This document shows positions 48,791-61,692 of a stretch of 64,000 nt of DNA, in pieces. Within the stretch, counting starts at the first letter, position 1. Each line of letters opens with the position of its first letter. The notes under the pieces were generated by a model. That model was given only the letters and a program-made list of their open reading frames with translations, made no database searches and was not told the origin of the DNA. Both the position numbers and the translations under genes were made by a program. The stretch comes from Chamaea fasciata. Lineage: Eukaryota; Chordata; Aves; Passeriformes; Sylviidae. Location of the stretch: contig JARCOQ010000002.1 in the NCBI GenBank assembly GCA_029207755.1, forward strand, positions 58,755,172 through 58,819,171, in the 5' to 3' direction.

Positions 48791-51700
48791 AATTAACAAA
48801 ACACACCCAATCAATGAAAAAAATCCCACAACAGAGTCAGTAGGTGAGGAAGGAGCCAAGAAGGAAATGGAAGAAAGGGGTCCTATGACTTCTATCCAAG
48901 CAAGACAGATCCCACCTGCTAGGCATATATCTTTCAGATTATAGACCACGTGGGAATGCAAAACAATAAAGGGACCCCACCACATCAGCTGCTGAGATAC
49001 AGCCAATATTTAGCCAAGATTATGAGAATCATGGGGGAAGTAAATGAGTCAAGAGGAAATCTGATGTGGCAGTTTAAAGGCCAGGGCATAAACCTGAGTC
49101 ATTATAAAACCTGATCTTGTTGGCTTTTTGTGAATTTTACATTAGATCTCCAAGATTTGAATGCTGAAGCAGTCCAAGGAAAAGAAGCTAAAAGACCGTC
49201 TTTTCCTCACAGTGCCCAGGCAATAGAAATAAAGCAATAGTAGAAGGTAGTAGAAATACGAATGCATGCCCAGTGCATGCCCAAGTCTCCTCTCCCTTTT
49301 TTTTTTGTTCTCATAATGTTTCTATTCTTGAGCACAAAATACAAAAGAGGCTCATTAGTAAGGGACCCCCAAATTCATCACCTAACTCCTTCTTTTCCAA
49401 GAGAAAGGGTTAGAGGTCCTCTATGGCAGAGAAATTGTTTCTTGGAAAAGTTATTTAACCAATAATATACAGCACAAAAGAATTTACATCTGCGATCTCT
49501 GCCAGCCTAAATATTACTCGTAAATCTTGCATATATCCTTTTTGCCCAGCACAAGCAATCTAGTGAATCTCCCTAGCATGTGTAGTAACAGGATATTATA
49601 TTAAAAAAAAAAAAATTATCTTGAATGGAAACTTCCAAGTCTGCCATCCTGCCATTTTCTTAGACTGAAGCATCTCAGTTCTGCCCAGTTTATTTTCTAG
49701 ATCCTAAAATACCTTTAAAGATCTTAATTTCAGTTTCTTTGTGCTTCAGTTTTGTGGTCTCTGTCTTACAACTTGCAAAAGTAAAGAAATTAATATTTGT
49801 AGACTGCTCAGACACTCATGTGGTGCAGATCAAACAAGAACCTAGATTAAAAAAAGGTAAAAAACTAAATGCCATATATTTCCAACATGCCTCTCCTTCC
49901 ATTTATGAAAACACAGACCATAATAAAAAATAGACAGAACTTTCTAGAAAGCCTTTTACTACCTAAAATAATAAGGAAGTTGTTTCATCATACTACAAAT
50001 ATTACTCAAATGTTTCTGTCAAGGTCAGATTCTGGCAAGTGTCATTTTCTATTTGCTACATGAAACACTATATGTTCAAGTTACTGTGCAGCTACCCCAG
50101 GGCTTGCAGAGTTGTTGCATATAACTTTTCAGAACCATTTTGTCTAATATTTTTATCTACATTTGTGGTTCCTTTGTTCTGGCTCTACCTGTGTTTCTTC
50201 TAATTATCCATTTCAATTTATGTTGGCCCAGTCTCATTCTAAGTAAGTTCAATGTGCTTAAAGATGCATAAGTTAATACCTGTTTAAAGTACACTGGAGA
50301 GACTCAAAGCTACACAATCATTTTGGATATGATACACTGTGCAATGAAGGCAGGCGGAAGAGTATATAATTTGTAAATGAGATTCCAAGGAGTGTTTCTC
50401 AAATGGATGTTAAAGAATACAAAGCATGTCTATGAAAACAAATAAACAAACTAAAAGCCCCAACAAAACTTTTCTTGCTTTAGGTCACCTGTATGAAGTG
50501 ACTCACAGTTCTATTCTGGGGTGAAACTTTGCATTTCCAAGGTTGAAGGTCAGCTGAAAAACTTATATATAATACAGTATTTTACTTTTATGTCCTAATA
50601 TGGGAGAAAACTTGTAATGGAAAAGCTACTTTACACTATTTGATGGAATCCAGGAAAAAAAATACAAAGTTATGCATCCCTGTCTTTTACTTTTTCAGTA
50701 AAATAATACTTTTTTGACACCAAAGCTTCCATCTTTCTGTATGTTTCACAAACTTTTCTGTTACAACATATGAGCTGAATTTTTCACTTCTGATGATATT
50801 GTTATCACAAAGGCACTGTCTGATACTAATATATAATGGCTGATTCATTGGCTGTGTTCTACCATTCAATTGCCATTTATTTCATCATTTCAAAGACAAT
50901 GTTTAAAACACAAGAAAGCATTGGCAGCCCTACATAGGGAGGGAACTCTAACCTTAACAAGGTATAATCGTTTTACAGCTGTTATTATTTTAATCTTCTG
51001 TAAAGAAACACCAGTTAACCTGGCTGCTGCCCAGGTCGCCTGTCTTTGACAATGGCCAAGGATGACAATTTTCTGGATATGCACTGACACTGCTGAGGCT
51101 TGATGTGCTGCTAAAAGTGGGACACTGCAAAGCTAAAGTGGGAGCAAAGGTCATGGATTAGAATGAATTAAGCAAACGTGGATTAAGAAAGATCAATGAG
51201 CAGGGACACAGACTTATCAGGCTCTGTTTAGATAATCTGCTTGCCTCAACTAACATTTTCTTCCAATGGTACAGCTGAAGAAAATGTACTTGAAGCTCAT
51301 TCTTGTCAGCTCCTGAGAAACTATCAGTAAATCAGGCAGACAAGAAAGTACCCTGAAATATAAAAACTCTGCCAAGGACTGATATTGACCCTGATCCTCA
51401 GATACTACAAGTACTGTGACTGAAAAGACAGGTCTTAAATCCCAGATGACAAAACCATCACGTCAGTTGCCCTGGCTCAGTCAGTGTATTACTGAGGAAG
51501 AACAGAGAGGCAACAAATGATACTGTAGTAAACTGTGGAAAAAGGCATTCTCCGGTGCTATCCTTTATTAGTGATGACAGAAATGTTGGCAGAAGAAACC
51601 TGTCATTTCAGAGGAAATAGCTTGCAGAAACATATAATCCTACTAACTGATCAGAGAAAACTCTCAGGGTCATAAAAGCTGTGGGAAGAAGTTGAAATGA

Positions 51701-52271
51701 GTGAAGTTCCCATAAGCCACGTGGTGAGTAAGGACATGAAATGTGTGAGGAGAAGAATTAGGATATTTACTGACTAAGAGAAGTCTCATAAAGAATTTGA
51801 TCTGTCAGTCAGTAGGAAAAAACCCAATGTCCAAACTCACGTGCATAGGATTAACATTTCCTGCACTGAGATATACCTTTTATTGGTATATACTCCATTA
51901 GCTTGCAAAGTTAAAAAAACCCAAAAATCCAAAATCTACCGAAGAGCTGAAACAAAAATACAGTAGACATCATACTATAGGAAACACCTCAGAAGTGATA
52001 ATGTATGCTGAACATCTCACCCAGTATGACCTCAGAAGATCTCAGATCCTAACCTCAAACCAGTCCTGCTTCACTAAATAATACCTAGAGAATGATTATT
52101 CTGTGTAATAATGAATTTGTCCCTTATAGACTGCTAGAATAGAAAGTAACTTGCTTTTGTCTAAAAACTCGCCCATTCTAAAAAGAATAAGAAACCTCAT
52201 GATTTATGTTTGTCTCACACTCAACTCCATTTTGTATGTTTTCAGAGACAGAAAAAAGGAAAAGGAAAATC
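48791..52271. other. non-coding unique DNA
   Basis: No gene, RNA or classified repeat recognised over 3.5 kb. Open frames at 49.2-50.1 and 50.7-51.1 kb are short and featureless. Confidence 0.6.
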
Positions 52272-52472
52272 AAAAAAAAGAAAAAGAGAAAGAGAAAGAA
52301 AAAAAAAAAGAAAAAAAGAAAGGAAAAGAAAAAAGGAAAAGGAAAAGGAAAAGGAAAAGGAAAAGGAAAAGGAAAAGGAAAAGGAAAAGGAAAAGGAAAA
52401 GGAAAAGGAAAAGGAAAAGGAAAAGGAAAAGGAAAAGGAAAGAGAGAGAGAGAAAGAGAGAGAGAGAAAGAA

Positions 52473-52503
<31 letters not shown>

Positions 52504-52613
52504 AAGAGAAAGAGAAAGAGAAAGAGAAAGAGAAAGAGAAAGAGAAAGAGAAAGAGAAAGAGAAAGAGAAAGAGAAAGAGAACGAGAGAAAGAGAAAGAG
52601 AAAGAGAAAGAGA

Positions 52614-52652
<39 letters not shown>

Positions 52653-52886
52653 AGAGAAAGAGAAAGAGAAAGAGAAAGAGAAAGAGAAAGAGAAAGAGAA
52701 AGAGAAAGAGAAAGAGAAAGAGAAAGAGAAAGAGAAAGAGAAAAAGAGAAAGAAAAAGAAAAAGAAAAAGAAAAAGAAAAAGAAAAAGAAAAAGAAAAAG
52801 AAAAAGAAAAAGAAAAAGAAAAAGAAAAAGAAAAAGAAAAAGAAAAAGAAAAAGAAAAAGAAAAAGAAAAAGAAAAAGAAAAAGAA
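52272..52886 (+). repeat. 615-bp purine-only hexanucleotide array
   Basis: Seen: every base is A or G except one C at 52,583. It has three zones built on related 6-base units: GGAAAA from about 52,335 to 52,441 (about 18 copies), GAGAAA with GA-dinucleotide interruptions from about 52,442 to 52,742, and GAAAAA from about 52,750 to 52,886 (about 23 copies). A less regular purine lead-in occupies 52,272-52,334. All six frames that stay open across it (up to 271 codons, only K/R/E/G or F/S/L/P) are artefacts of the repeat. Known: long polypurine-polypyrimidine mirror repeats can form intramolecular triplex (H-DNA) and are length-unstable. The zoning suggests successive expansion of variant units. 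Confidence 0.97.
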
Positions 52887-53035
52887 TCCCCCAAAAAACT
52901 CAGGTATTTTTTTTTTCTTTCTCATTTTTCCTTTTTCTGGTATCCAGTGAAAGACACAGGAAATAATTAATGCAATTCTGGACCTGAACTCAGTCCAATG
53001 TAGCTGCCATAAAACAGCAGATCGTATCAGGACAA
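52887..53035. other. spacer with pyrimidine-rich stretch
   Basis: A pyrimidine-rich stretch at about 52,906-52,938 (T9, CTTTCTC, TTTTTCC) lies 20 bases after the purine array and could pair with it as a foldback. Confidence 0.5.
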
Positions 53036-53425
53036 GGATTCACCAGGTCCAGCATCCTTCCTTTAACAGTCATGAGGATGAGGGACTGGCATGCCTAGAG
53101 TGTCCTTTCTCCTGGCATGCACTTGCAGCAGTAAGAGCCCAAAGGACTACCTGAGATGAAGGCTCCAGACTTCTGTGTTCAATACAGAAAATGGGGCTGA
53201 CCACAGTCCTTTTAAGATTCTAATTACACTGTTGGCTCCTGAAACATCTTGCAGCAATGAGTTCCACAATTTAATTACAGGCGTGATATGACAAAGTACT
53301 TCCTTTGTTTATTCCAAAACTGCTGTATGAAACTTGCATTGAGGGCTCTCTAGATTTTGCATTGTGAGGAATAATGAACAGCTGAATCATTTACCATACA
53401 TCTGAGATAAAGACTAAATTATCAT
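53036..53425 (-). mobile_element. ancient amniote CR1/L3-type fragment
   Basis: Seen: CACCAGGTCCAGCATCCTTC near 53,041, then AACATCTTGCAGCAATGAGT followed by TCCACAATTTAATTACAGGC near 53,245-53,282, then AAGTACTTCCTTTGTTTATT. This is the order of the ancient amniote CR1/L3 3' region read antisense (GGTCCAGCATCCTGT; TGTGGCAGTGAGTTCCACAG; AAAGTACTTCC). Known: such copies predate the bird-reptile split. Heavily diverged, no frame. Sense is minus. Confidence 0.65.
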
Positions 53426-53759
53426 TCTTCAAACAACTTGAGTTATCTGGTTTCTCATCAGAATCTCTAAGAACAGAATACTCTCAAAAATGTAGATAAA
53501 CATATGGAAAATATATTTGTGTGAAAATCATAGTATCTTGAAAGGAGAGAGGGAAAGAAATTATAGCAGCTATTTGTTCATGGGTTCATGGCTTGGGACT
53601 TTTTTTGTTTTATATTGACTAAGGAAACCATTTGCACAGGCAAATTTTAAATTATTTAGTTGTTTGAATACTCTAAGATATACACATTTTAAAGAGTATT
53701 CTGCTAGTGTAAAATAATTCCCGAAATTACAAAGTTAATAACATATATGATTAAAATTC

Positions 53760-54260
53760 CTTTCTGAATTTGCATAATGCCTTATTCACTCCTTGATATT
53801 TAAGGGCATTTATGGAGGGAATGTAAGTGTTATTACAGTGAGTGACATGCCATATGGCAAGTAGGATCAGCTGCAGCTTCGCACACTGTTGTCATTTTTC
53901 CCCCTGTACTACAGTTTCGCATGATGTAATGTTTTTTCTGTGGTTGTTCAGCAGTCTCCCATTGAAGCCTGCCATATTATAAAATGCCATTTTAAGGAGT
54001 TGAAGCTGAACCTGACGACCATAAGTCTGCATTTATTTCACAGCTGTCTATCACACCATTATCCCACAGGTGTACTCCAACTTTACAATTTTCCTGGGCC
54101 TCATCTTGTGATGTAAGAAAAATGTATTATGCAAAATGAAGAAATGGCAGCCAAAAAAGTAAATGCTGCTAAATGTCATTTTACAATACAACTTGGGTAT
54201 GCAAATGCAAGTAACCTTAGAGGATGATAATATTTGCACTCTCAGCTAAATATGATGTGC
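53760..54260. promoter_or_regulatory. candidate conserved non-coding element
   Basis: Seen: about 500 bases without simple repeat or transposon, holding the palindrome GCCATATGGC (about 53,850), two CAGCTG E-boxes (about 53,870 and 54,042), an octamer-like ATGCAAAT at about 54,199 and other ATGCAAA-like words. No frame stays open for more than about 60 codons. Inferred only: this texture is like developmental enhancers in gene deserts. One sequence cannot show conservation. Confidence 0.2.
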
Positions 54261-55888
54261 AAATGATAGTGGAAAGGCCAGATCCTGAAAAGTAAAAGTC
54301 CTCTCCAGGGTACAAGTAAGAAATATAAATGAAGTATTTGGGGATGGAATGGGGGGGAGGGGACAGTAAAAACAGGAGAAATTTGGGGGTTTGCTATGCT
54401 TCTGATCAACTGTCATCAATGAAAATTTGTGAAAATATAATTCATTTGGAGGTTATTTTCTGACTTAAAAATTACAGCTCTTTAAGTGTTGTCCTGTTGC
54501 TCCACTCTCAAAGAGTATGAGAAAATAAGCAATGTAGCAAAAAAAGGGAAGAAAATATATTAAGTATTAATTTAAAATTTAAGTACAATCACACATTTAA
54601 GGAAAAACTTGAGTGTTTCCTCAAAGTTCAAACAACTATGAAGAACATTCTCTCTTCATTTCACTACACTTTGCCTCATACTTCCTCTTTGCTCCTCAAC
54701 ATGCCATGCCTGTTTTTCTATCTGCAAGTCATCAGCAGTGCTGTAATCTAAGATTCCATTTCAAGGTCAAACATTGCTGTATGTCCGCATGAAACATGCC
54801 TTTGATTCATTCAGGCTGTTAACATACACAGGTACTGGGAGGAAGACCACAAAAAAAAAAATTAAGGAATTTTTTTTTTTTTTTCAGTGGGATGTGCCAC
54901 TGGTCAATTTTATTTTTTTTCTCAAATCTTTGAGATTTGAATTTTAGATCTACATTAGAAAAACAGTTTTATTTATGAACCAATCAGGAAATCTGTAAAG
55001 GTCAACAACTAACAAATGCTCAATAACAAAGTGTTTAAAAAACACTTATCTGAATTTCAACGGCAATGTTAATAGAAATATTTTCAGTGTGCAATCATAG
55101 AGAATTACAACCCAGTGTAATTTCTAAGTCAAATAAGACTTCTTGGGTTTGACATTTTGAAAATTAAAGACTGGGTAAATGTGAAGATAACCAAAGTTAA
55201 ATTCAAATGTAAAGGAAAGGGTAAAATAAAAATACAAATATGCTCTAAATTAAATAAATCACCATGACTTGTTCATAATTTTGGAGTATGTGTCATTACG
55301 TTGAATACATTTAACCCTATATTCTCATTTCATATTACTTTTGGTGCCAGCACTGAGTCACAATAAAACTAATGCTTTGCTATTCTTAAACTTACTGAGA
55401 GTATATATGACCTGACAATTTTGGTAAATTCTTCCATGATTAATCATTCTGAAACTGTAACAAGAAAACATGGCTTTATAGACAAAATAATAGAAAATAA
55501 TAAAATTGGTTGATAACTGCAACTGAAGTTACTGTTTCCTATCAAGGCCTTTACCCCTTGCTTTACCTTGCTTGTTTTTATCAACTGGAAGACAAAAGTA
55601 GATTAGTAATAAATCCTCTGCAACAAGGAAAGTTAAAAATCCTACTCATTTATTAATATGTGTATTTCATGTCTTATTCAATCTACTTTAAGTACTGATT
55701 TACCAGATATATTCTGACTCTTGGTTAATAACTATAAAGGACAGCCAAAATATCTTAAAATACATTTCTTTATTTTTCTATGCAAAAAATTATGATTGTT
55801 AGAATCTTTCTTGACAGTAGTGTGGTTTATCTAATTAACAGCCCATAGTAAATTTCACTGATGTGAAACAAACACCTAAAGCCTATTC

Positions 55889-55910
55889 TTTTTTTTTTTT
55901 TTTTTTTTTT
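55889..55910. repeat. poly-T tract
   Basis: T22; no retrotransposon body is recognised on either side. Confidence 0.9.
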
Positions 55911-58900
55911 AACTTGGAAATCTGAGTCTCTTAAAGAAAAAGGTTCTTAGAGAAAACCACATTCAGTTAGAATTCTGTTAATTTTATGCAGTTATGGCCA
56001 CTTGCTTCTTTTATATGCTTTCACATTAATTTCCTATTGAAGGATTTGCATTTAAATAACAACAGCTGCAAGATTTATGGCTTAAATACTGGCAAAAATC
56101 TAATAGAAAGGTACAGAAATGTCTATTGATGTCTAGTGCAATTGCATGATGTTGGCTTAAAACTATACTTTCCTCTAAAAAATTTTAATTCCACTGGTGA
56201 GCTTATTTGCTATTTATACAGGAAACAAAACCAGTTCCTCTTTACAAGCTTCACTTTCACATTTATACTAGCTGCAGATACTGTCCAAGCTGAGACAGAA
56301 GAGAGTAATTCTTTTGTTCACTCTGATTTTTTTGATTCTGTTAAATTTAGGTAAATTGGCAAACAAGGAAAAAGAGCTATAGAATGATAAAAAAGTCAAT
56401 GTGATTCTAAAGAAAAGAGAGTTAAAAAGTGATGACAGCAGGTTATTAAAAAAAAGTACTGTGATATCCCAGAAAACTTTCTATTTTTCATTTTGTTTTA
56501 ATTCTTTCAAAGCTAGTTTCTTCTTTTATTAAATGATCATTGATAAACAGTTCTCATGTTACAGTTTCTATTGAAAATAAATTATACCAAACCCATAATT
56601 TTTCTAGTAATTTTCTACCAATGAGCAGTTTCTTAAAACTATACTTTCTTTTCATCCAGCTTTTGAGCAATTTACTTTTACATATAGACATCCATATATT
56701 TTCAGTATTCACTGAATTGCTGGAAATCCATGAATGGTCACTTAACAACAATTATACATGTAAAATTACACTCCTCAATGTATGAGAAAGTTTAGCAAGT
56801 TTGTAATGAGAACTTTAATGAATAATTTCTTCCAACAGTAATTACAGCAAACACAACAAATAGCAACAATTAAATGCAGACAAACGCTGCTATTACTGAA
56901 AATGTAGTGTTGTATTTTTTGATGAGCAGTGGGAAGAGGAAAATCAGAAAATAAATCAGTAAATATGAAGAGCTGATACAAAACAGAATGGAAGATGAAT
57001 AGGTTAATTCAAAAAATATCATGATGGATGTGGGAAAGACTTCATCACATAAAAAATACTCCTAGGCATTGATAATACTAACTAGATTAAGTAGTTGAAA
57101 ACTCAAAGAGATATATGACAGTCATATGGAATCATCTGGAGATAAGCTCCTATGCAATGGGTTGATGTGCATGGACAAAGGAAAAGAGAAGCTTCTGCTC
57201 ATATTTTTCAGCTACAGATGATCTTCCATAACTTTTGGGGCTTGTAAATAAATAAAATATTAAAACGTACAAGAAAAAAAGTAAAATATTTATCACTGAT
57301 ATGACAAAACTTTACAAAGAAGGCATCACATTCCAGACAACTTTTTTAAAACTTGTATTAATTCAACATTAGTTAGAATTAAAAGCTGTTCTAAATTAAG
57401 AATTCCTTATAATAACAGAAAAAATGTTTTTATCATCTAGAATTCTTTTTCATAGCAGGTTTAATAATAAATGGGGAAGACATTTAAGCAGGCTGAAAAA
57501 TCATTAAGTTAATGGTAATTTTTCATATTTTGTATCACAAAAGAAAAAATTGAAACCTTCTTCTTAAAAAAATACTTTGTCATGTGTGTAGTTTCTGTTT
57601 ATTAATAGTATCTTTCAGTGCACAATGCTTATGTGTAGAACTTCAAAGATATTGCAAAAATTCTCATGTTCAACTATCATGATTGATCTTACCATTACCT
57701 CTAGTTGTAGAAATGCCAATAATTTAAACTCAATTTTTTGCTGCTAGTTTGCCTTTGAAAAGATCACGCTATTAAAATTCTATCTTTCTAAAAAAGAACT
57801 ACTTCTTTTCAGTGAAAAGATTAAGGAAGCTGTTACTCCATCTGTACCAGTATTTAGATTCAACAGCAAAGAAATCTAACCAATCTGGGCAAACTGCTCA
57901 AACAACTGACAGAGTGAACCATTGAAATGGCTCAGACTCCAGGGCTTGAAATTCTCCTTTGGCTGTACATTGTCTCAATCTGCTATAGAGAAATGCAGAG
58001 CTCCTCTCTCTCAGGGCCTATGTTGGGATAATAAGTAAATAAACGTTCTTTAGAGCACTCTTCATCTCAGGAATTTTGTGCAACTCATAAGCAATTCAAA
58101 ACAGATACTCCATAAAAACTGAATATTAGATTAAATATTTTATAACTTCATAAGATAGAAGGGATAAAAATAAGACATCATTCTCTAATAGGATTCCTTA
58201 ATACACTTTCTGAAAAGATGTATTCTTCATTTTTCCAAATAATGCAGAGTAGAAAGTACTTTGCACCAGAGTATGTTTCTGTATCCAAATGTCTAGAATG
58301 TTCTGCTGTGGGGTGAGAAGTCCCAGATAATTCCCCACACAGTGTTGGTATCTAATGTTCAGCACTAATTGTACACTGTGTAATGTGTCAGTTTACCCAG
58401 GATGGCACTAGGGTATTCTCTCTCTACTTGACTGACTATCTAAAAGGATTTTTGCATGAAAAACTTCTTACTTCTGGATGAAAACAACAATCACAAAGAA
58501 GTTCAGCCCTGAAATCAGTGTCAATGCGGTCAGTGCTAGACAGCCAGAGTATGCATACCTTCAACTACTCAAAGAACCTGTGAAGAAGATTTGCATAAAT
58601 TTAAAGAATCGTGAATATGGGCTAAGGCACTTAGTGCCTTGTATCACTGGGTGTGTTTAAATTCTTCCCCCTTTTTGATATCTCGTTTCTTCTTTCTTTC
58701 TCCAAGCAGATGCTTGGTTCAGACTGATAATCTGTGAAAGAAAGATCTGGGCCAAAACTCAATGAGGAAAACTAGTAGAAAAATACACAGCAAAAACAAC
58801 AGACCATCAGTTTTAATTAGTTATCCTCTTGTTGTAATGTAATCTTATGTCCAAAAAGTAACTGTAGAAGTATTACTTCTTTATATATCTAAATAATAAT

Positions 58901-59047
58901 GTAAAAAATCATTAAAAAATCTATTAGTAATATTCTGTCTTATAATTGAAGTAGTTATTACTCTACAACACATCTATTGTGCTAGTTGACATTAACCAAG
59001 CAGCAAAACCAGAGAAATTTCATTGGAATGCAACTGCATTATAGGCT

Positions 59048-59168
59048 GGGGTTTTTTCTTGTTTGTTTGTTTCTTGGGGTTTTTTTGTTTGTTTGTCTGT
59101 GGGTTTTTTGTTTTGGTTTTGGGGGGGGGGTTTGGTTTGTTTGGGTTTTTTTGGTTTTTGTTTGTTTT
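59048..59168. repeat. T/G-only low-complexity tract
   Basis: About 120 bases almost wholly T and G, with a G10 run at 59,121-59,130 and GTTTGTTTG blocks. Frames of 64-99 codons on both strands across it are artefacts. Confidence 0.85.
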
Positions 59169-60515
59169 AATTTTCAATGAATCTTTTAGCCTAATCACAA
59201 CAATGACTAAATTTAAAATTGTTAAAATGGCCCTGAAAGATGTCATAAGAATTTTCCAATGAAAATCTCTTACCACTTTACTCCCCAGCACCAGACCTTG
59301 CTCTCAATTTTGGTGACATGCTGCTGCACTAAAACTCCAACAACCTTTAAAAAAAAAAAAATCCCACTGCTGACCTCAGCTACAACTTTTCAGTACACCA
59401 GTTTCTGCTCATGCATTTCACCTACCACAGGCACCTTTTCTCTGCTGGAGCTTCTTTCCCAGCATACAGTCTTCTTCAATTTACACACATGGGGACTTCT
59501 CTCTGTACTGTAATCTTCATGTAGCCAGGGAATACATCAATGTTGATAAAATGTTTTAGATGTACTGGTTGGTTCCACATGTGGCATTAGCTTCATCCCA
59601 TCCCTGCTGGCCTTCCTTACATGTTCTTTGAAGTTTAAAATGCAATGATCATTTTTTCACTTCCTCCTCCCCAGTTTTCTACCACATGATGTGAATTAGT
59701 GTCCATTAGTGGTGCTGAAGTTACCTTTAGATAGAGAAGTGTCTTTTTTTATTAAGTAAGCTTCAGCTGCAGCAAAGACCAAAGTATGTGTTCATCCATT
59801 GAAATGGACTCATTAGCTTCACAGGATTGTTTAAATGTGCAAATTGTAATAATTACTGCATAAAAACTTTTGGTCAGGTTGTACCAAAAAAGCATCAACC
59901 ATAGAAATGTCAGCTGTGATAGTAAAATAATATATTCAGTTCAAGGGACTGCTTTAGTTACATACTGCCTTTCTGGCTAACAAACACTGCTGTACTATTC
60001 TTAGATGTTTTGCTCACAGAAAGATTTCAAAAATTTAGCATTAGCAGGTTCTTTACTTCTCTTGTCTCCCCTGAGAAAAAGTTGTCAGAGAACAGCATTT
60101 GGTAAAGAAGCACTTTCCAATATCTTTCCAGTGTTTTTTTCACTAAGAGAAAGGTTGGTGAAACAATAGCTGTTCTTTTGTCACTGAGAACCAAGATAAA
60201 AAAAAAAAATAAATTAATTCTTTCAATGATATACAAAAGACCATTGAAATTTGAAGATTGGAGATGTGGTTCCCTGTCCTCTAATGTGAAGAAGGCAACA
60301 GAGATCGGAAACCACAGTGAAATTCCCAAGTGCAGGCACATGAATAATTGAATAACAAGCTGTTTAGAGAATACTGAAGAGATACTCAGGAGAAAAAAAA
60401 AATAAAAAATTAGATTTTATTTTTTATGACAACAGTTAAAGAAAAATATTCATAGACACATAGAAATCAGTACAAATCTCCAAATGTTTTTTAAGACAAA
60501 AATATCGAATTTTAT
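59169..60515. other. non-coding unique DNA
   Basis: No gene or repeat recognised, apart from A-runs near 59,348, 60,198 and 60,393. The minus-strand frame at 60,027-60,341 has no domain. Confidence 0.55.
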
Positions 60516-61345
60516 TGTGGGTTTACCTTGGTTGGCTGCCAGGTGCCCACACAACCATATTCTGACTTCCTCTCTTCATCATGATGGGCGAGAAGATGAA
60601 AAATCCCACAGATTGAGATAAAGACAAGATTATTCACCTATTACCATCACAGCCAACACAGATTTTACTTGAGAAAGTTTAATTAATTGCCAATTAAAAT
60701 TAGACTCAGTTACTCAGAAACAAAAGTCAACCAATCCACTACACTCCAGTCCCCTTTTTTTTCCAGGTTCAAACTTCCTTCCTCATTCCTGACTATTGGA
60801 CCTCCTCCTCATGCTGAACAGGGCAGGAGGGTGGGGAATTGAGGGGCGGGATCAGCCCATAGTGCTCCTCCTCCTGAGTTTCTCCTGCTCTAGTGTGGCT
60901 CTCCAGCAGTTTCAGCTTTCTTCAGAACACAACCACCTGCTCTGGCATGGAGTCCTCCATTGGCTATAGGGTGGATCTTCTCTTCCCTGTAGTCCTCCAT
61001 GGGCTGCAGGGGCTGAGCTGCCTCACCATGGTCTTCACCAGGGGCTGCAGGGGAGTGTCAGCTCCAGTGCCTGGAGCAGCTCCTTCCTCCTTCTGCACTG
61101 ACCTGGGTGTCTGCAGCATTATTCCTCTCACATGTACTCACTCATCTCTCACACAGCTGCTGTGCAAAACTTTTTACCCTTTCTTAAACGTGTTTCCCCA
61201 AGGTGCCACAGACCCTTTGGCTGCAGGGCCCTGTGTGGGTGGGTTGGAGCCACCTGTATCCAGCTGTGTCTGGCCTGGGGCAGCCCTGAGCACTCCTCAC
61301 AGAGGATTCACTGCCCCCACTGCCTGTGCCTGGACACCAAATACA
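60516..61345 (-). mobile_element. solo LTR of avian ERVL-type endogenous retrovirus, long variant
   Basis: Seen: left end TGTGGGTTTACCTTGGTTGG, the same terminus type as the 13.1 kb LTR. It is followed by family blocks GAGATAAAGACAAGATTATT and CAGCCAACACAGATTTTACT, then a CTGCAGGGG/TCCTCC-rich region, GACCTGGGTGTCTGCAG and CTCTCACATGTACTCACTC. Right end is ACACCAAATACA, near the family terminus CCAATACA. About 830 bp, so a longer relative of copies 1 and 2. GC-richer than its surroundings. The 160-codon plus-strand frame inside it is fortuitous. Sense is taken as minus by analogy with copy 2. No clear target duplication. Confidence 0.8.
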
Positions 61346-61692
61346 TTAAAACAAATTTGGTTTAATTTGGTTTAGATATGAAGCAAAGCAAATAAATCTT
61401 AACACTTTCTCCTCCTTTATGTTGTGATGGCGAAACCTAATCAATTTAATTAAACGACATTTTCTGAGAAATTCTATTGATTTGGATAAACTCCCATTTC
61501 TCAATGAAATACTATTCTTATAAAAAGCAGCCAATTATTAGTAATGTATTATGCCAACATCTGCAGGCTAACTAAGCTTCCTTAATGACAGAAAAGGGTT
61601 ATAAAATAATCTGCCACAAAAGAATTAAAATTTAAGTCAATACCAGAATTTTCATACTAATTGTATTATTTAAATGCAATTGAGAAAGACAC
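61346..61692. other. non-coding gap between two LTRs
   Basis: About 350 bases; it opens with a direct repeat of AATTTGGTTT. Nothing else seen. Confidence 0.5.

Larger units (their letters stand above)
53426..59047. other. non-coding unique DNA
   Basis: No gene found over 5.6 kb. Homopolymers: T16 near 54,867 and T22 at 55,889-55,910. The stretch 53,760-54,260 is free of repeats and is listed separately as a possible regulatory element. Confidence 0.6.

Noticed and set aside
52151..52970. Open frames of up to 271 codons on both strands, all K/R/E/G or F/S/L
   Set aside because: They are open only because the purine hexanucleotide array lacks stops in every frame; composition alone explains them.
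60893..61375. 160-codon plus-strand frame, Pro/Ser/Cys-rich
   Set aside because: It lies inside the long ERVL-type LTR and runs against its inferred sense; no domain.
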